Notes: generated from the sequence alone by a model not told the origin. Numbered from the stretch's first letter, positions 52,747 to 62,875 are shown. The stretch is 64,000 bases of DNA from Nocardia sp. BMG111209 (GCF_000381925.1 NZ_KB907307.1:4588001-4652000); one strand, 5' to 3'. Numbers and translations: made by a program.

Positions 52747-53595
52747 TCAGGACTTCACGGCCCGGACACAGCGCTCGACATCGCTGACCGGCTCGGTGCG
52801 GCCCGCCGCCGTCAGACAGCGGGTGCGGTATTCGGCCGCGCCGGCCTGCTCGGTCTGCTGCCAGCCGTATTCGGCGAGCAGGTCCGGCACCTGCGCCGGC
52901 GTCAGTCCGAACTTCCAGATCGGATCACGAATCACGAAGCGCTGCCGCATCTTCGGCGCGTCGTAGAGATTCGTGCCGTCGAGGAAATCCTGCTGCACGT
53001 AGGTGAATCCGAGCGTGCTGCCCGGCGCCGCGCCCGCCAGCACCGCGAGCGTGGACCGGACCGCCGCCTCGGTCAGATATTGGGTGACCGCCTCCCACAC
53101 GAATATCGTCCGGCTCGCGGGCCGCCAGCCCGCCTGCGTCAGCACGGCCCTGAGATCATCGGTCCCGAAATCGATCGGTACCGCGGACACCGTGTCCGGC
53201 AACGTGATTCGTCTCCGCTTCGCCACGATGTTCGCCGGCTTGTCCAGTTCGAAATCCGGTATCCCGCGCGGTACCGCCAGCCGCAGCCCGCGGGTGTCGA
53301 ATCCCGCGCCGAGCAGCACCAGCGCTTCCGCCCCGGCGTCCAGCGCCGCGGTCACCTGTTCGTCGAGATACCTTTTGCGGCAGGCGATCCCGGCCCAGAC
53401 TCCCGGCGCCTCGCGCTCCATCGCCGCCACCAGCATGCGCCGCACGAGCCCGGCCCGCAGCAGCGCCCGCGCCGGTCCCGGCAGCATGTGCTGCGCGATT
53501 TCGTCTGTGCACAAACGCTTTCCGGCCGGCAACTGCCACTCGGCCGCCGCGATCAGGATGGGCCCCACCGCGGTGTCGGCCACCTTGTCCGCCAT
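52747..53595 (-). CDS. Class I SAM-dependent methyltransferase (LCMT-like)
   Basis: 282-aa enzyme of the leucine-carboxyl-methyltransferase-like family abundant in mycobacteria and nocardiae. The SAM loop is ALVLLGAGFDTRGLRL (about 90-105), followed by FELDKPANIVAKRR (about 114-127), PIDFGTDD (about 139-146), and FVWEAVTQYLTEAAVRSTLAVLA (about 165-187), the family's substrate helix. Substrate unknown; members often O-methylate small acids or natural products. Normal length. Confidence 0.9.
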   Translation of the reverse strand: MADKVADTAVGPILIAAAEWQLPAGKRLCTDEIAQHMLPGPARALLRAGLVRRMLVAAMEREAPGVWAGIACRKRYLDEQVTAALDAGAEALVLLGAGFDTRGLRLAVPRGIPDFELDKPANIVAKRRRITLPDTVSAVPIDFGTDDLRAVLTQAGWRPASRTIFVWEAVTQYLTEAAVRSTLAVLAGAAPGSTLGFTYVQQDFLDGTNLYDAPKMRQRFVIRDPIWKFGLTPAQVPDLLAEYGWQQTEQAGAAEYRTRCLTAAGRTEPVSDVERCVRAVKS

Positions 53596-53688
53596 CGTCG
53601 TCCCCTCGAAGCTCGAAACCGTGCGATCCGCTCGCCTGCCCGAATTCGGGTCCAGGCTACCGGCGCCGGGCCGTCCGCCGGGTGCGTG

Positions 53689-56190
53689 TCAGACCGAGGT
53701 CTCGTAGCCCAGCCATACGTCGTGGGTGACCTCGCCGCCGGTGATCGTGACGGTGCTGCGCACCGAGGGGTAGCCGCGGGCCACCACGGTGTAGTCGCCC
53801 TCGGGCAGGTCGGGGACGAGGTAGTGGCCCAGATCGTCGGTGCGGGTGGCGGCGATCGGCACGCCGCCGGCGTCGAGGACGGTCACCTCCGCGTCGGGCA
53901 CGACCCGGCCCCGGGCCCAGGCCGAACCGGCCAGGACCGCCATCGAGGCCAGTTCCAGGTCGTGACGGAGCAGGCCGGTGTCGGGCACGGTGAGCGTGGC
54001 GGCCGCGGGGCGGAGGTGAGGTGCGACGGCGACCAGGGTGTAGTGGCCGGGAATCACCCCGTGGCAGACGTAGCGGCCGTCCTCGCCGGTGACCACCGTG
54101 CCGATCACCTCGCCGTGCGAATCGGTCAGGGTGACGGTGGCGCCGGACAGCAGGTCGCCGCGTCCGGATCGCACCACGCCGGACACCTCGGCGGCGCCGG
54201 GCAGCGTGATGTCCAGGGTCTGCGGACGCTCGCCGACGGTCACGCTCATCGCCGCCGGGCGGTGCCCGAGCGCCGACACGATCAGCACATAGCCGGCGTG
54301 ATCCGGTGCGGCGATGCGATATTCGCCGTCGGAGCGGCACACCGCGCGGGCCACCTGCCGGCCGAGCGGGTCGATCAGGGTGAGCACCGCGGCCGGGACC
54401 GGATGGCCGTCGTCGCGCCGGATGTGACCGATCAGCGGATGCCCGTCCTCGTGGGGCGAATCCGGCACGGCCACAGGCGATGTCGCGGCCCAGTGGGCCG
54501 GGTCGGCCTGCCGGGCCACCATCGGTTCCACGGCGGGTGCGGCGGTCTCCGGACGGGCCGGCGCGGGCTCGGCGCGCAATTCCTCACGGACGGGGACATC
54601 TTCGCTCACATGCACCGGAACATCCTGCAGCGGAATCTCTTTCATGAAGACGAGCACCAGGCAGGCGGCCAGCGCGACCCCGGCGCCGGCGTAGAAGACC
54701 CCCTGCAGCGATTCGGTGAAGCCGGTCAGTACCGGCCGGCGGACGGCCGCGGGCAGCGCGGCGATACCGCTGGTGTTGCTCTGCAATCGGCTCAGTTCCC
54801 CGCCGTCGAAGCCGGCCGGCAGCCGCCCGCCGAACGCGGCGACGATCCGGTGCGGGAGCAGGTTGAACATGATGGTGAGGAATACCGCCACGCCGAGCGT
54901 GCCGCCCATCTGGCGGCAGAACGTCGCGGTCGCGGTGGAAACGCCCATATCCGAACGGGGACCGGCGTTCTGGGCCGCGGTGATCAGGGTCTGCATGCAC
55001 CCGCCCAGGCCGAATCCGATCACCAGGCTGTACGCCAGCGGCTGCCACAGCGGGCTGTCGTAGTGCACCTGCGCGTACAGCGCGGCGCCGACGGCGATCA
55101 CGAAAGTGCCCAGCACCGGCTGGATCTTGTATCGCCCGGTGGTGCGGGTGAGCTGCCCCGCCAGCTGGGAGCCGATCATGATGCCCAGCACCAGCGGCAG
55201 CATCAGCAGACCGGACTTGGTCGGCGAGAAACCGCGCACCACTTGCAGATACAGCGGCACCATGGAGATCGCGCCGAACATGGCGACGCCGACGATGAAG
55301 CCGCCCAGGATCGTCACCGCGAACGTCGAATTGCCGAACAGCCGCAACGGGATCAGCGCCGCGTCGCGCATGAGGTATTCGACGAGGACGAAGGACAGCA
55401 GCCCGGCGACGGCGATCCCGTAGCAGAGCAGCGCCCGGTGCGAGGTCCAGCCCCAGCCCCGGCCCTGTTCGGCCACGACCAGCAGCGGCACCACGCAGAC
55501 GGTGAGCAGCACCGCCCCGAACCAGTCGACCCGATGCCGCTGCCGCGGATGCGGCACGTTCAGCACCCGCGCCACCACGATCAGCGCGAGGACGCCGACC
55601 GGCACGTTCACCAGGAACACCCAGCGCCAGCCCGACAATCCCCACAGCCGATCGTAATTCGAGAACAGCCCGCCGAGCACCGGCCCGAGCACGGTCGCCG
55701 AACCGAACACCATCATGAAGTAGCCCTGGTACCGCACCCGCTCCCGGGCGGGCACGATATCGCCGATGATGGTGAACGCCAACGACATCAGGCCGCCGGC
55801 CCCCAGCCCCTGGAAGGCCCGGTAACCGGCCAGCTGATACATCGTGCCGGCGAATGTGCATGCGGCCGAACCGATCACGAACAATCCGATGGCGACCGAG
55901 TAGAACGGCTTGCGGCCGTAGATGTCGGCCAGCTTGCCGTACAGCGGCGTGGAGATCGTGGCGGTGATCAGATAGGCCGTGGTGGCCCAGGCCTGTTGGT
56001 CGAAACCGTGCAGGCTGTTGGCGATCTTCACGATCGCCACGCTCACGATGTTCTGGTCCAGGGCCGCCAGGAAGATGCCCAGCAGCAGGCCGGAGAGAAC
56101 GGTGAGAATCTGCCGATGCGACAGTGACGCGCTCGCATCACTCACCGGGACCGTCGGCGAAGCCGGTTCCCGGGTCGTCGAATTCGTCAT
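53689..56190 (-). CDS. DHA2 efflux transporter fused to three transthyretin-like domains
   Basis: 833-aa protein from ATG 56190. Residues about 25-515 are a 14-span EmrB/QacA-type pump: LDQNIVSVAIVKIANSL in helix 1, GKLADIYGRKP in loop 2-3, RWVFLVNVPVGVLALI in helix 6. Residues about 516-580 are a Pro/Ala/acidic linker. Then follow three carboxypeptidase-regulatory/Cna-B-like beta-sandwich repeats at about 585-664, 667-745 and 756-830, each with G-x-V and DGRY/DGEY/LGHY plus (P)GxYTL-type endings. DHA2 C-termini are normally cytosolic, so the extra domains would lie inside the cell. Substrate unknown. Confidence 0.9.
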   Translation of the reverse strand: MTNSTTREPASPTVPVSDASASLSHRQILTVLSGLLLGIFLAALDQNIVSVAIVKIANSLHGFDQQAWATTAYLITATISTPLYGKLADIYGRKPFYSVAIGLFVIGSAACTFAGTMYQLAGYRAFQGLGAGGLMSLAFTIIGDIVPARERVRYQGYFMMVFGSATVLGPVLGGLFSNYDRLWGLSGWRWVFLVNVPVGVLALIVVARVLNVPHPRQRHRVDWFGAVLLTVCVVPLLVVAEQGRGWGWTSHRALLCYGIAVAGLLSFVLVEYLMRDAALIPLRLFGNSTFAVTILGGFIVGVAMFGAISMVPLYLQVVRGFSPTKSGLLMLPLVLGIMIGSQLAGQLTRTTGRYKIQPVLGTFVIAVGAALYAQVHYDSPLWQPLAYSLVIGFGLGGCMQTLITAAQNAGPRSDMGVSTATATFCRQMGGTLGVAVFLTIMFNLLPHRIVAAFGGRLPAGFDGGELSRLQSNTSGIAALPAAVRRPVLTGFTESLQGVFYAGAGVALAACLVLVFMKEIPLQDVPVHVSEDVPVREELRAEPAPARPETAAPAVEPMVARQADPAHWAATSPVAVPDSPHEDGHPLIGHIRRDDGHPVPAAVLTLIDPLGRQVARAVCRSDGEYRIAAPDHAGYVLIVSALGHRPAAMSVTVGERPQTLDITLPGAAEVSGVVRSGRGDLLSGATVTLTDSHGEVIGTVVTGEDGRYVCHGVIPGHYTLVAVAPHLRPAAATLTVPDTGLLRHDLELASMAVLAGSAWARGRVVPDAEVTVLDAGGVPIAATRTDDLGHYLVPDLPEGDYTVVARGYPSVRSTVTITGGEVTHDVWLGYETSV

Positions 56191-56352
56191 ATGCAGGCCT
56201 GCTTCGGTTCGCGAGGGACAGTTGCCGTACTGCGGTCGAGCCGATCGAGCACACGCTTGTCGAACCTGAAGAAATTCCCACCCCTGGCGGTAACTATAAC
56301 CGATGCCAGTGTGCCGCAAGCCATCCGGTCCCGGACGGGGGCAGGCGGACGC

Positions 56353-57192
56353 TCAGAACAGCGTCATCGGCTCGGTCGGCGCCGGTTCGGGCAGCGGATC
56401 GAGTCCGGGCACTTCCGCCACCACCTCGGCGTGGAAACGGCGGGCCAGTGACAGTGATTCGGCGTTGTCGGGCGTATGGATGAATATCGTCGGCGACCGG
56501 CCCTCGCGCAACCAGTCGGCAACGGCCGTCACCCAGGGCCGCCAACCGGCGACGGTCGCGCCGTGATCGTCGCGGCCGATGTAGCGCACGATCGGATGTT
56601 CGGTCAACGCCCGCATGTGCCGCGGCACCCGCGGCTTCTTCGACCACGCGTCCCGTTCGGCGGGGCTGGTGGGACGCGCGGCGAACAGGACGGTGGTGTC
56701 GAACGGCAGCCATTCCGCGCCCGCGCGATCGAGCAACTGCGCCAACTGTTCCCGCGCCCGCGGATCCTCGAAGAAGGCCGGATGCCGGACCTCCACCGCG
56801 GTCCGGTGTCCGTCCGGCAGGGCCCGCAGCAGCCCCCACAGCGCGCCGAGATCGGTGGGGCCGAACGAGGCGGGCAGTTGCACCCACAGCGCGTGCAGCC
56901 GCGAGCCCAGCGGTTCGACGGCGGTGAGGAATTCGCGCAGTTCCGGCTCGGCGCCGCGCAGGCGCCGCTCGTGGGTCACCGCGCGCGGCAGCTTCAGCAC
57001 GAACCGGAAATCGGCCGCGGTCTGCCGCGCCCAGGACTCGACGGTCTGCCGGGTGGGGGTGGCGTAGAAGGTGGTGTTGCCCTCGACCGCGTTGCACCAG
57101 TTCGCATAGCCGCGCAGGCGTTCCCGCGGGTTCGGCTGCCGGTCCTGCCAGGCCGGATGCGTCCACTGCGCACACCCCACGTGAAGCTCCAC
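56353..57192 (-). CDS. DUF72 family protein
   Basis: 279-aa TIM-barrel-like protein of family DUF72 (YecE). Landmarks: HVGCAQWTHPAW (4-15), YANWCNAVEGNTTFYATPTRQTVESWA (29-55), FRFVLKLPRAVTHERRLRG, VQLPASFGPTD and TAVEVRHPAFF. The conserved barrel-mouth residues (Glu in VEGNTTFY, His/Glu in EVRHPAF) suggest an enzyme, perhaps xylose-isomerase- or endonuclease-related, but activity is unproven for the family. GTG start. 85 bp downstream of the helical-repeat gene. Confidence 0.9.
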   Translation of the reverse strand: MELHVGCAQWTHPAWQDRQPNPRERLRGYANWCNAVEGNTTFYATPTRQTVESWARQTAADFRFVLKLPRAVTHERRLRGAEPELREFLTAVEPLGSRLHALWVQLPASFGPTDLGALWGLLRALPDGHRTAVEVRHPAFFEDPRAREQLAQLLDRAGAEWLPFDTTVLFAARPTSPAERDAWSKKPRVPRHMRALTEHPIVRYIGRDDHGATVAGWRPWVTAVADWLREGRSPTIFIHTPDNAESLSLARRFHAEVVAEVPGLDPLPEPAPTEPMTLF

Positions 57193-57277
57193 GCCTGTGA
57201 CCCTACTGCCGGGCCCCGACAGTGATCCATGGCCGGACCGCGGTAGTGATCCATGGGTCTCGCTGCGGTGTCGCGGA

Positions 57278-58837
57278 CTAGCCGGCCTGCGCGGGCTCGT
57301 CCACGGTGGTGCGGCGGGAACGGGTGGGCCGGCTGTTCTGCCGGAAGAACAGCACGTTCTCCCCCGAGTCCGACAGCGGACGGGACTGGCTCTCCTGCCG
57401 GATCCCGCTGCCCGGCAGGTGGGTCAGCTTGGCGAACATGGCGGTGTTGCCGAAGGCGGCCCGCACCTGGGTCTCCGACGCGTAGTCGGCGCCGTACTCG
57501 GCCAGCGCCGCGAAGTCGATGGGCGCCAACGGCCGATCGAGCGCGGACTGTCCGGCCGGGCGGCCCAGCGCGGCGTAGTTGCTCGCGAAACCGTCCTCGT
57601 ACCAGCACAATTCGTATGCCAGGTTCTCCGTGCTGTTCACCGCCAGCACCGGCCACTGCTGCGAAAGCCGCAGTGCCAGTGGATGTCTGCCCAGCGGGGT
57701 GAGTTCCCAGAACAGGCTCTTGACCGCGATCCAGTTACCGCCCGTGCGTTCCACGAGCACCACGTCGTCGCCGAGTTCCATGGCGGTGTTCAGCTCGGGA
57801 TCCGGCATGCCCCAATGGGATTTGTGCACCCCGAGGAATGCGGTGCTGCCCACCGGATAGGCCCCGGCGTCGGCGTAGGCCTCCAGGACTGCGGCCCGCA
57901 CCAGACCCACCGCGTCCGGTTCGGAGCACAGTACGGTCAGCGCGCCGAAGGAGGCGGAGATCTCCACCGGTTTGGACGGCGGATCGGCCAGCGCGCCCGC
58001 GGCCAGCGGCTTGAGCCCGATCAGGCCCAGCTTCCAGTTGATCTCCTCGATGGTGGTGAGATCGCCGTCGGTCTGGTACAGGATCTGCTGCTGGGTGAGA
58101 TAGCCGGCCCGCTCCAGGGTCTGGCAGTCCAGTTTCGCCAGCGCCGTCTGGGTCTTGCTGGTGAAGTCGATCTCCTCGATGCGGGTGTCCCGCAACCGGG
58201 TGGTCATCGCAGGCGAGGTCCACGCCGCGTACCGCTCCCGATAGGTGGCCAGCGCCTGCTTGCGCTGCCGGCCGATCATCAACGTGCGCAACAACAGATT
58301 CAGGCTCGACAGGTAGCGGGCCGCCTGATCGGGATTGGCCGCGAACAGGCCCGCGCGGATGCGCACCGCCTCCTCGCTGGCCGCGACGGCGGTGTCCGGA
58401 TCGAGCCGGATGAGCCAGACGCCGCATTTGGACAGACCGTCGGCGCAGACCGCCGCCGCCGCCGGATACTGCCGTGCCACATGGCGATACGCGTCGCAGG
58501 CCTTGCGGATGGTCGCGGTCGCCAGCTCGCGGTGGCCGATGGTGCGGGCGGCCTCCTCGAACAGCCGCAGCGCCTCCTGGACCTGCCCGGCGAACTGGGC
58601 CGTCACCCGGCCGCCGACCAGGTGCCGCAGCCTGATCAGCACCGCCTCCTGCGCGGGCTCCAGCGCGGCGGGCGCGCGGTCGCGATCGGACCCGTTGCTC
58701 TTGGTGGCGATGAAGGCCCGGGCCAGTTCGCACAGGGAGGTGGCCAATCGCAGGTCGGCATCGACCGTCCGCTCCTGCGCCGCGGTCCGCCGATCGTCGG
58801 CGACCTGCTGTTCGATCGCGCTCAGCTCCACGGCCAT
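57278..58837 (-). CDS. Helical-repeat (TPR-like) protein of unknown function
   Basis: 519-aa protein from ATG 58837 with GGGAG five bases upstream. The N-terminal half (about 10-210) is a run of amphipathic helices with TPR spacing: AAARTIGHRELATATIRKACDAYRHVARQYPAAAAVCADGL-like pairs and ALFAANPDQAARYLSSLNLLLRTL. From about 280 the chain becomes an alpha/beta domain with ISASFGALTVLCSEPDAVGLVRAAVLEAYADA and DVVLVERTGGNWIAVKSLFWELT. This second domain resembles no family I can name. The tail is Arg/Ser-rich. No signal or membrane segment; probably a cytosolic scaffold or signalling protein. Confidence 0.75.
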   Translation of the reverse strand: MAVELSAIEQQVADDRRTAAQERTVDADLRLATSLCELARAFIATKSNGSDRDRAPAALEPAQEAVLIRLRHLVGGRVTAQFAGQVQEALRLFEEAARTIGHRELATATIRKACDAYRHVARQYPAAAAVCADGLSKCGVWLIRLDPDTAVAASEEAVRIRAGLFAANPDQAARYLSSLNLLLRTLMIGRQRKQALATYRERYAAWTSPAMTTRLRDTRIEEIDFTSKTQTALAKLDCQTLERAGYLTQQQILYQTDGDLTTIEEINWKLGLIGLKPLAAGALADPPSKPVEISASFGALTVLCSEPDAVGLVRAAVLEAYADAGAYPVGSTAFLGVHKSHWGMPDPELNTAMELGDDVVLVERTGGNWIAVKSLFWELTPLGRHPLALRLSQQWPVLAVNSTENLAYELCWYEDGFASNYAALGRPAGQSALDRPLAPIDFAALAEYGADYASETQVRAAFGNTAMFAKLTHLPGSGIRQESQSRPLSDSGENVLFFRQNSRPTRSRRTTVDEPAQAG

Positions 58838-58955
58838 ACCAACTCCCGCAATGTGGACACGGTCGTCGGCCCGGCCGCATCGTGCCTGCCGAGTCTGCCA
58901 CAGATGCGGCCCGGTCAGCACACCGAACGAGGGGTCCGATGCGGGACCTTCCGGG

Positions 58956-59162
58956 CTACCCGGAGCGGCGGCGACGCGAGCTGTCGGGGACGAGATGCCC
59001 CGCGCTCACCAGCGCCTCGTAGGCGGCGCGCTTGTTGCGACAGCTGTCCGTACCGCAACCGGCGTGGACCTGCATGACGCGGTGTGCGCGCGCGAGCGTC
59101 AGCGGCCGGATCGGCGTCGAATGTGCCGCCACCGCAAGCAATTCGGCTAACGAGTAATCCAT
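58956..59162 (-). CDS. Small hypothetical protein with paired cysteines (68 aa)
   Basis: 68-aa product from ATG 59162. MDYSLAELLAVAAHSTP and LTLARAHRVMQVHAGCGTDSCRNKRAAYEALVSAGHLVPD look like a compact helical protein, with a C-x4-C pair (GCGTDSC) that could bind a metal. A similar short actinobacterial type exists near metabolic genes, but I cannot name it. It lies between the FAAL and the TPR-like gene in the same direction and may be co-transcribed. Confidence 0.58.
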   Translation of the reverse strand: MDYSLAELLAVAAHSTPIRPLTLARAHRVMQVHAGCGTDSCRNKRAAYEALVSAGHLVPDSSRRRRSG

Positions 59163-59322
59163 ATGGCCAGCCCCTTGTGCCGTCACACGGAACCTGAAGT
59201 AGCTCCATATTAGCTCACGATTCGGCAAATCCCTTGGGACAGGCGCGGACACCGGCGTGTCCGGGAGGCGAGGCGCGCTGGCAGCCACGAACGCGAGCCA
59301 CCAGCGCGCCGGATGCGGTGGC

Positions 59323-61197
59323 TCAGTCCGTCGCGTCGGGGAAGGACTGCTGCCGGTGACTGCCGCGCAGGTTGCCCTCCAGATACGCTGTGCGGCAAGC
59401 ACCCCGGGCCAGTTTGCCGCTGGAGGTCCGCGGAATCGAGCCCGCCGGCACCAGCAGCAGATCCCGCACCGCGAGCCCGTGCAGCCGCGCGATCGCCGTC
59501 CGCACCGCCTCGACGATGGGTTCGGGATCGGCCTTGGCGGCGCCGCTGCCGCGTTCGGCCACGATCACCAGCTGCTCCCCGACCTCGTCCGGCGATCCGT
59601 CGCGGACCTCCTCGGGCAGTTCCTCGGCCGCGACCGAGAACGCCGCGACGAACCCCGGCCGCAGTCCGGTCGACGCCTCCTGGGCCGTGTTCTCCAGATC
59701 CAGCGGATAGTGGTTGCGGCCGTCGATGATCACCAGATCCTTGACCCGGCCGGTGATGAACAGCTCGCCGCGGTGATAGGCGCCCAGATCGCCGGTGCGC
59801 ATCCAATCGCCTTCCGCGACAACACCTTCGGCATGACTGGTGGGCTGGCGCGCGCTGAGCCGGTTGCGGAAGGTGGCCTCGGACTCCTCGGGTCTGCCCC
59901 AGTAGCCGATGCCGAGATTGTTTCCGTGCAACCAGATTTCGCCGATATCGCCGTCGGGCAGTTCGGAACCGGTGGCGGGATCGACGATCACGCCCCACTC
60001 CGAACGCGCCATGTACCCGCACGACACCTGTGCCACCGCGCTGTCCGCGTCGGCGTCGACCTCGACCATGCGCCCGGCGTTCAGTTCGGCGCGATCGACG
60101 TAGATCACCTTGGGCTCGTCCTGGATCCGCTGCGACGAGACGAACAGCGTGGCCTCGGCCATGCCGTAGCACGGCATGATCGCCGTCTTCGGCAGCCCGA
60201 AGGCCACGAACGCGTCGTTGAACTTCTTCATCGACGACGGTGACACCGGCTCGCTGCCGTTGATGATGCCGATCACATTCGACAGGTCGAGCGTGTCGCC
60301 GCCCTTCGGCAGGCCGCGTAGCGCGGCGTGCTCGAAGGCGAAATTCGGTGCGGCGGAGAAGATCGCGGCGCCGTCGTTGGCCTCGGCGCTCATCGCCCAC
60401 AGCCACCGGTACGGCCGCCGCACGAACGCGCTGGGCGACATCAGGGTGACCGAACCGGCCCGGACCACGGGCAGGATCACGAACAGCAGGCCCATGTCGT
60501 GGAACAACGGCAGCCAGCTGACCCCGGTGGTGCCCTCCTCGAGGTCGAGCGCGTCGATCATCTGCAGGAGGTTGGTGCCCACCGAGCGGTGCGTGATCTC
60601 GACACCCGTGGGGGTGCGGGTGGATCCCGAGGTGTACTGCAGGTAGGCGACGCTCTCGTTGTCGATGTCCGGCCGCGCCCACTGCCCGGCCACGCTGTCG
60701 GGTATCGCGTCGACGGCGATCACCCGCGGCCGCCGGGCCGCCGGATAGGCCGCGAAGAACTCGCGGACCCCGGCCGCGGATCCCGCCGTCGTGAGGATGG
60801 CGATCGGCGCGCAGTCGCGCAGCACCGTGTGCAGCCGGTCGATATGCCCGGGTTCGCCCGGATCGAACAGCGGCACCGCGATGTTGCCGGCGAAGACGGC
60901 GGCGAACAGCGACACGACGTAGTCCAGGCCCTGCGGCGCCAGAATCGCCACCCGCTCACCCGGTTTCGTCACCTGTTGCAGCCGCGCCGCCACCGCTCGT
61001 GCGCGCCGGGCGAACTGCGCCCAGGTGAGCTCGTGCACCTCACCGTCGCGTTCGCGCGAATAGTCGATGAAGCGGTAGGCGAGCAGGTCGCCGCGCTCGG
61101 CCGCGTTGCAGTCGACGAAATCGATCATGGTCCATTCGCTCTGGACCACGATATTGCCCGATTCGTCCAAGAAGTCTTCAAATGTCTCGCCGATCAT
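59323..61197 (-). CDS. Fatty acyl-AMP ligase, FadD32-like
   Basis: 624-aa adenylate-forming enzyme. The AMP-binding P-loop is YTSGSTRTPTG (188-198), with HDMGLLF at 233-239, APNFAFEHAAL, YGMAEATLFVSSQ and RTGDLGAYHRGELFITGRVKDLVIIDGRNHYP. The sequence parallels mycobacterial FadD32 throughout (for example YRFIDYSRERDG, AVPLFDPGEPGH, IPRTSSGKLARGACR). FAALs make acyl-adenylates and load acyl carrier proteins or PKS rather than making acyl-CoA. It is 133 bp downstream of the KasA-like gene on the same strand, not next to pks13, so it is a paralogue; I do not give the symbol. Confidence 0.93.
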   Translation of the reverse strand: MIGETFEDFLDESGNIVVQSEWTMIDFVDCNAAERGDLLAYRFIDYSRERDGEVHELTWAQFARRARAVAARLQQVTKPGERVAILAPQGLDYVVSLFAAVFAGNIAVPLFDPGEPGHIDRLHTVLRDCAPIAILTTAGSAAGVREFFAAYPAARRPRVIAVDAIPDSVAGQWARPDIDNESVAYLQYTSGSTRTPTGVEITHRSVGTNLLQMIDALDLEEGTTGVSWLPLFHDMGLLFVILPVVRAGSVTLMSPSAFVRRPYRWLWAMSAEANDGAAIFSAAPNFAFEHAALRGLPKGGDTLDLSNVIGIINGSEPVSPSSMKKFNDAFVAFGLPKTAIMPCYGMAEATLFVSSQRIQDEPKVIYVDRAELNAGRMVEVDADADSAVAQVSCGYMARSEWGVIVDPATGSELPDGDIGEIWLHGNNLGIGYWGRPEESEATFRNRLSARQPTSHAEGVVAEGDWMRTGDLGAYHRGELFITGRVKDLVIIDGRNHYPLDLENTAQEASTGLRPGFVAAFSVAAEELPEEVRDGSPDEVGEQLVIVAERGSGAAKADPEPIVEAVRTAIARLHGLAVRDLLLVPAGSIPRTSSGKLARGACRTAYLEGNLRGSHRQQSFPDATD

Positions 61198-61330
61198 TTC
61201 CTATCCTTTTTCACGCACGGCTCTCGGCCGGACGATGACACGAAAACGAACACAGATCGACACCGAAGTCCGAAGATTAGCAGGAGTTCGGCGGCGTCAT
61301 GCAATGTTGGGCAGTGTTTGCCGATGCTAC

Positions 61331-62575
61331 TCAATATCGTCCGAATGCCAGGGAGACGTTGTGGCCGCCGAAGCCGAAGGAGTTGTTGACGGCGTAGTCG
61401 ATTCGACCGGGCCTGGCCTGCCCGGATACGACGTCGAGATCGATTTCCGGATCCTGATTGTCCAGATTCAGTGTGGGCGGGACGATTCCGTCCCGAATGG
61501 TCAGAACGGTCAATACCGACTCCAGCGCGCCCACCGCGCCGATGGAATGTCCGAGTGCCGATTTGGGCGCGTACACCGAGGCGTGCGCGCCGATCGCGGA
61601 CGAGATCGCGCGCGCCTCGGCGGTATCGCCGATCGGCGTGCCGGTGGCGTGCGCGTTCACATGTGCCACATCCTTTTTCGACAGGCCCGCGGTCTCGAGT
61701 GCGCGGGTGATCGACCGCGCCGCGCCGCGGCCCTCCGGATCGGGGGCCACCAGATGGAATCCGTCGGAGGTGACGCCCGCGCCGAGCAGCCGCGCGATGA
61801 TGTTGGCGCCGCGCGCCTTCGCGTGCGCCTCGGTCTCGACGACCATCAGCGCCGCCGCCTCGCCGAAGACGAAGCCGTCGCGCGCCGCGTCGAACGGGCG
61901 GGAGGCCCGCTTGGGATCGTCGTTGCGGGTGCTCATCGCGCGCATCATCGAGAACGCCGCGATCGGCAGGGCCTGGATCGACCCCTCGACGCCACCGGTG
62001 ACGACCATGTCGGCGTCGCCCATGACCACCATCTTCCAGGCGTTGGCGATCGCCTCCGAACCCGACGAACAGGCCGAGACCGGCGTGGAATACCCGGCCT
62101 TGGCGCCGAGTTCGATGCCGACGGTCGCCGCCGGCCCGTTCGGCATGATCATCGGCACGGCCAGCGGCCGCACCCGGCGGTAGCCGCTCTTCTCCATCCG
62201 GAGGTGAGCTTCGATGAAGACCTCGGCGCCACCGAGCCCGGTCCCGATCGATACGCCCAGCCGCTCCGGATCCACCTCCGGGCGACCGGCGTTGCTCCAC
62301 ACCTCCCGCCCCAGGACCAGCGCCATCCGCTGCAGGTAGGAGTGCCTGCGGTACTCCTCGTTCGGCAGCAGCGTGTCGGGATTCACCTTGAGGTGCCCGC
62401 CGATTCGCACCGGCAGACCGAACCTGTCCACGAAATCGTCCTCGAGGACGTCGATGCCGCTCTCTCCGTTGAGAAGGCCCTTCCACGTGGAGTCGACATC
62501 GCCGGCGATCGACGTTGTTGCCGCGACACTGGTGACGACGACATCTGGATAGCTCATGGTGCTGGAAATCGTCAT
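61331..62575 (-). CDS. Beta-ketoacyl-ACP synthase II, KasA-like
   Basis: 414-aa ketosynthase. It aligns closely with mycobacterial KasA, offset by about two residues: nucleophile Cys169 (SACSSGSEA), His309 ([11 protein letters not shown]), Lys338 and His343 ([13 protein letters not shown]). It should condense malonyl-ACP with long acyl-ACP in FAS II-type elongation. Start ATG 62575 is chosen over 62557. Close match to KasA argues for a mycolic-type role, but the KasA/KasB genes usually lie in an operon with acpM and accD, absent here. Confidence 0.93.
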   Translation of the reverse strand: MTISSTMSYPDVVVTSVAATTSIAGDVDSTWKGLLNGESGIDVLEDDFVDRFGLPVRIGGHLKVNPDTLLPNEEYRRHSYLQRMALVLGREVWSNAGRPEVDPERLGVSIGTGLGGAEVFIEAHLRMEKSGYRRVRPLAVPMIMPNGPAATVGIELGAKAGYSTPVSACSSGSEAIANAWKMVVMGDADMVVTGGVEGSIQALPIAAFSMMRAMSTRNDDPKRASRPFDAARDGFVFGEAAALMVVETEAHAKARGANIIARLLGAGVTSDGFHLVAPDPEGRGAARSITRALETAGLSKKDVAHVNAHATGTPIGDTAEARAISSAIGAHASVYAPKSALGHSIGAVGALESVLTVLTIRDGIVPPTLNLDNQDPEIDLDVVSGQARPGRIDYAVNNSFGFGGHNVSLAFGRY

Positions 62576-62875
62576 ACTCGGCTCACTTTCGGTGGCAACA
62601 CTGCGGCGAATACACACTGAAGGTGACGCCGAATCCGGCGAAAACGGTGGGAAGCGGACACCTCCACGCCGTCGCCCGGATCACCCGGGACACCTTCAAC
62701 AGGAGCTTCATCCTCTTTATTGCGACGCGCCCCCGATCCTTACCGGGTTCGGCCGTGACCGGTCTACATTATCGTGGCGAAGCTTGCGGACCCAACCGCA
62801 TGACACGCAGCAACTGGGTCGCTACGTCGAATGCATCAGCGTCGGCCGCCGATCCGAGCGAGGAAGGGGTGAATC
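62576..62875. other. Divergent promoter region between ketosynthase and desaturase
   Basis: 300 bp between two divergent lipid genes. It holds the promoters of both. An AT-rich CTACATTATC patch at 62764-62773 precedes the desaturase and could be its -10. No gene-quality frame in either direction, and no clear long dyad. Confidence 0.5.

Noticed and set aside
53080..56127. Plus-strand frame over 1000 codons opposite the transporter
   Set aside because: His/Arg/Gly/Gln-rich shadow typical of high-GC antisense frames; the minus strand encodes a recognisable MFS pump.
59210..60682. Long minus-strand frame overlapping the FAAL
   Set aside because: Arg-rich composition and no motif; the FAAL frame matches FadD32 throughout.
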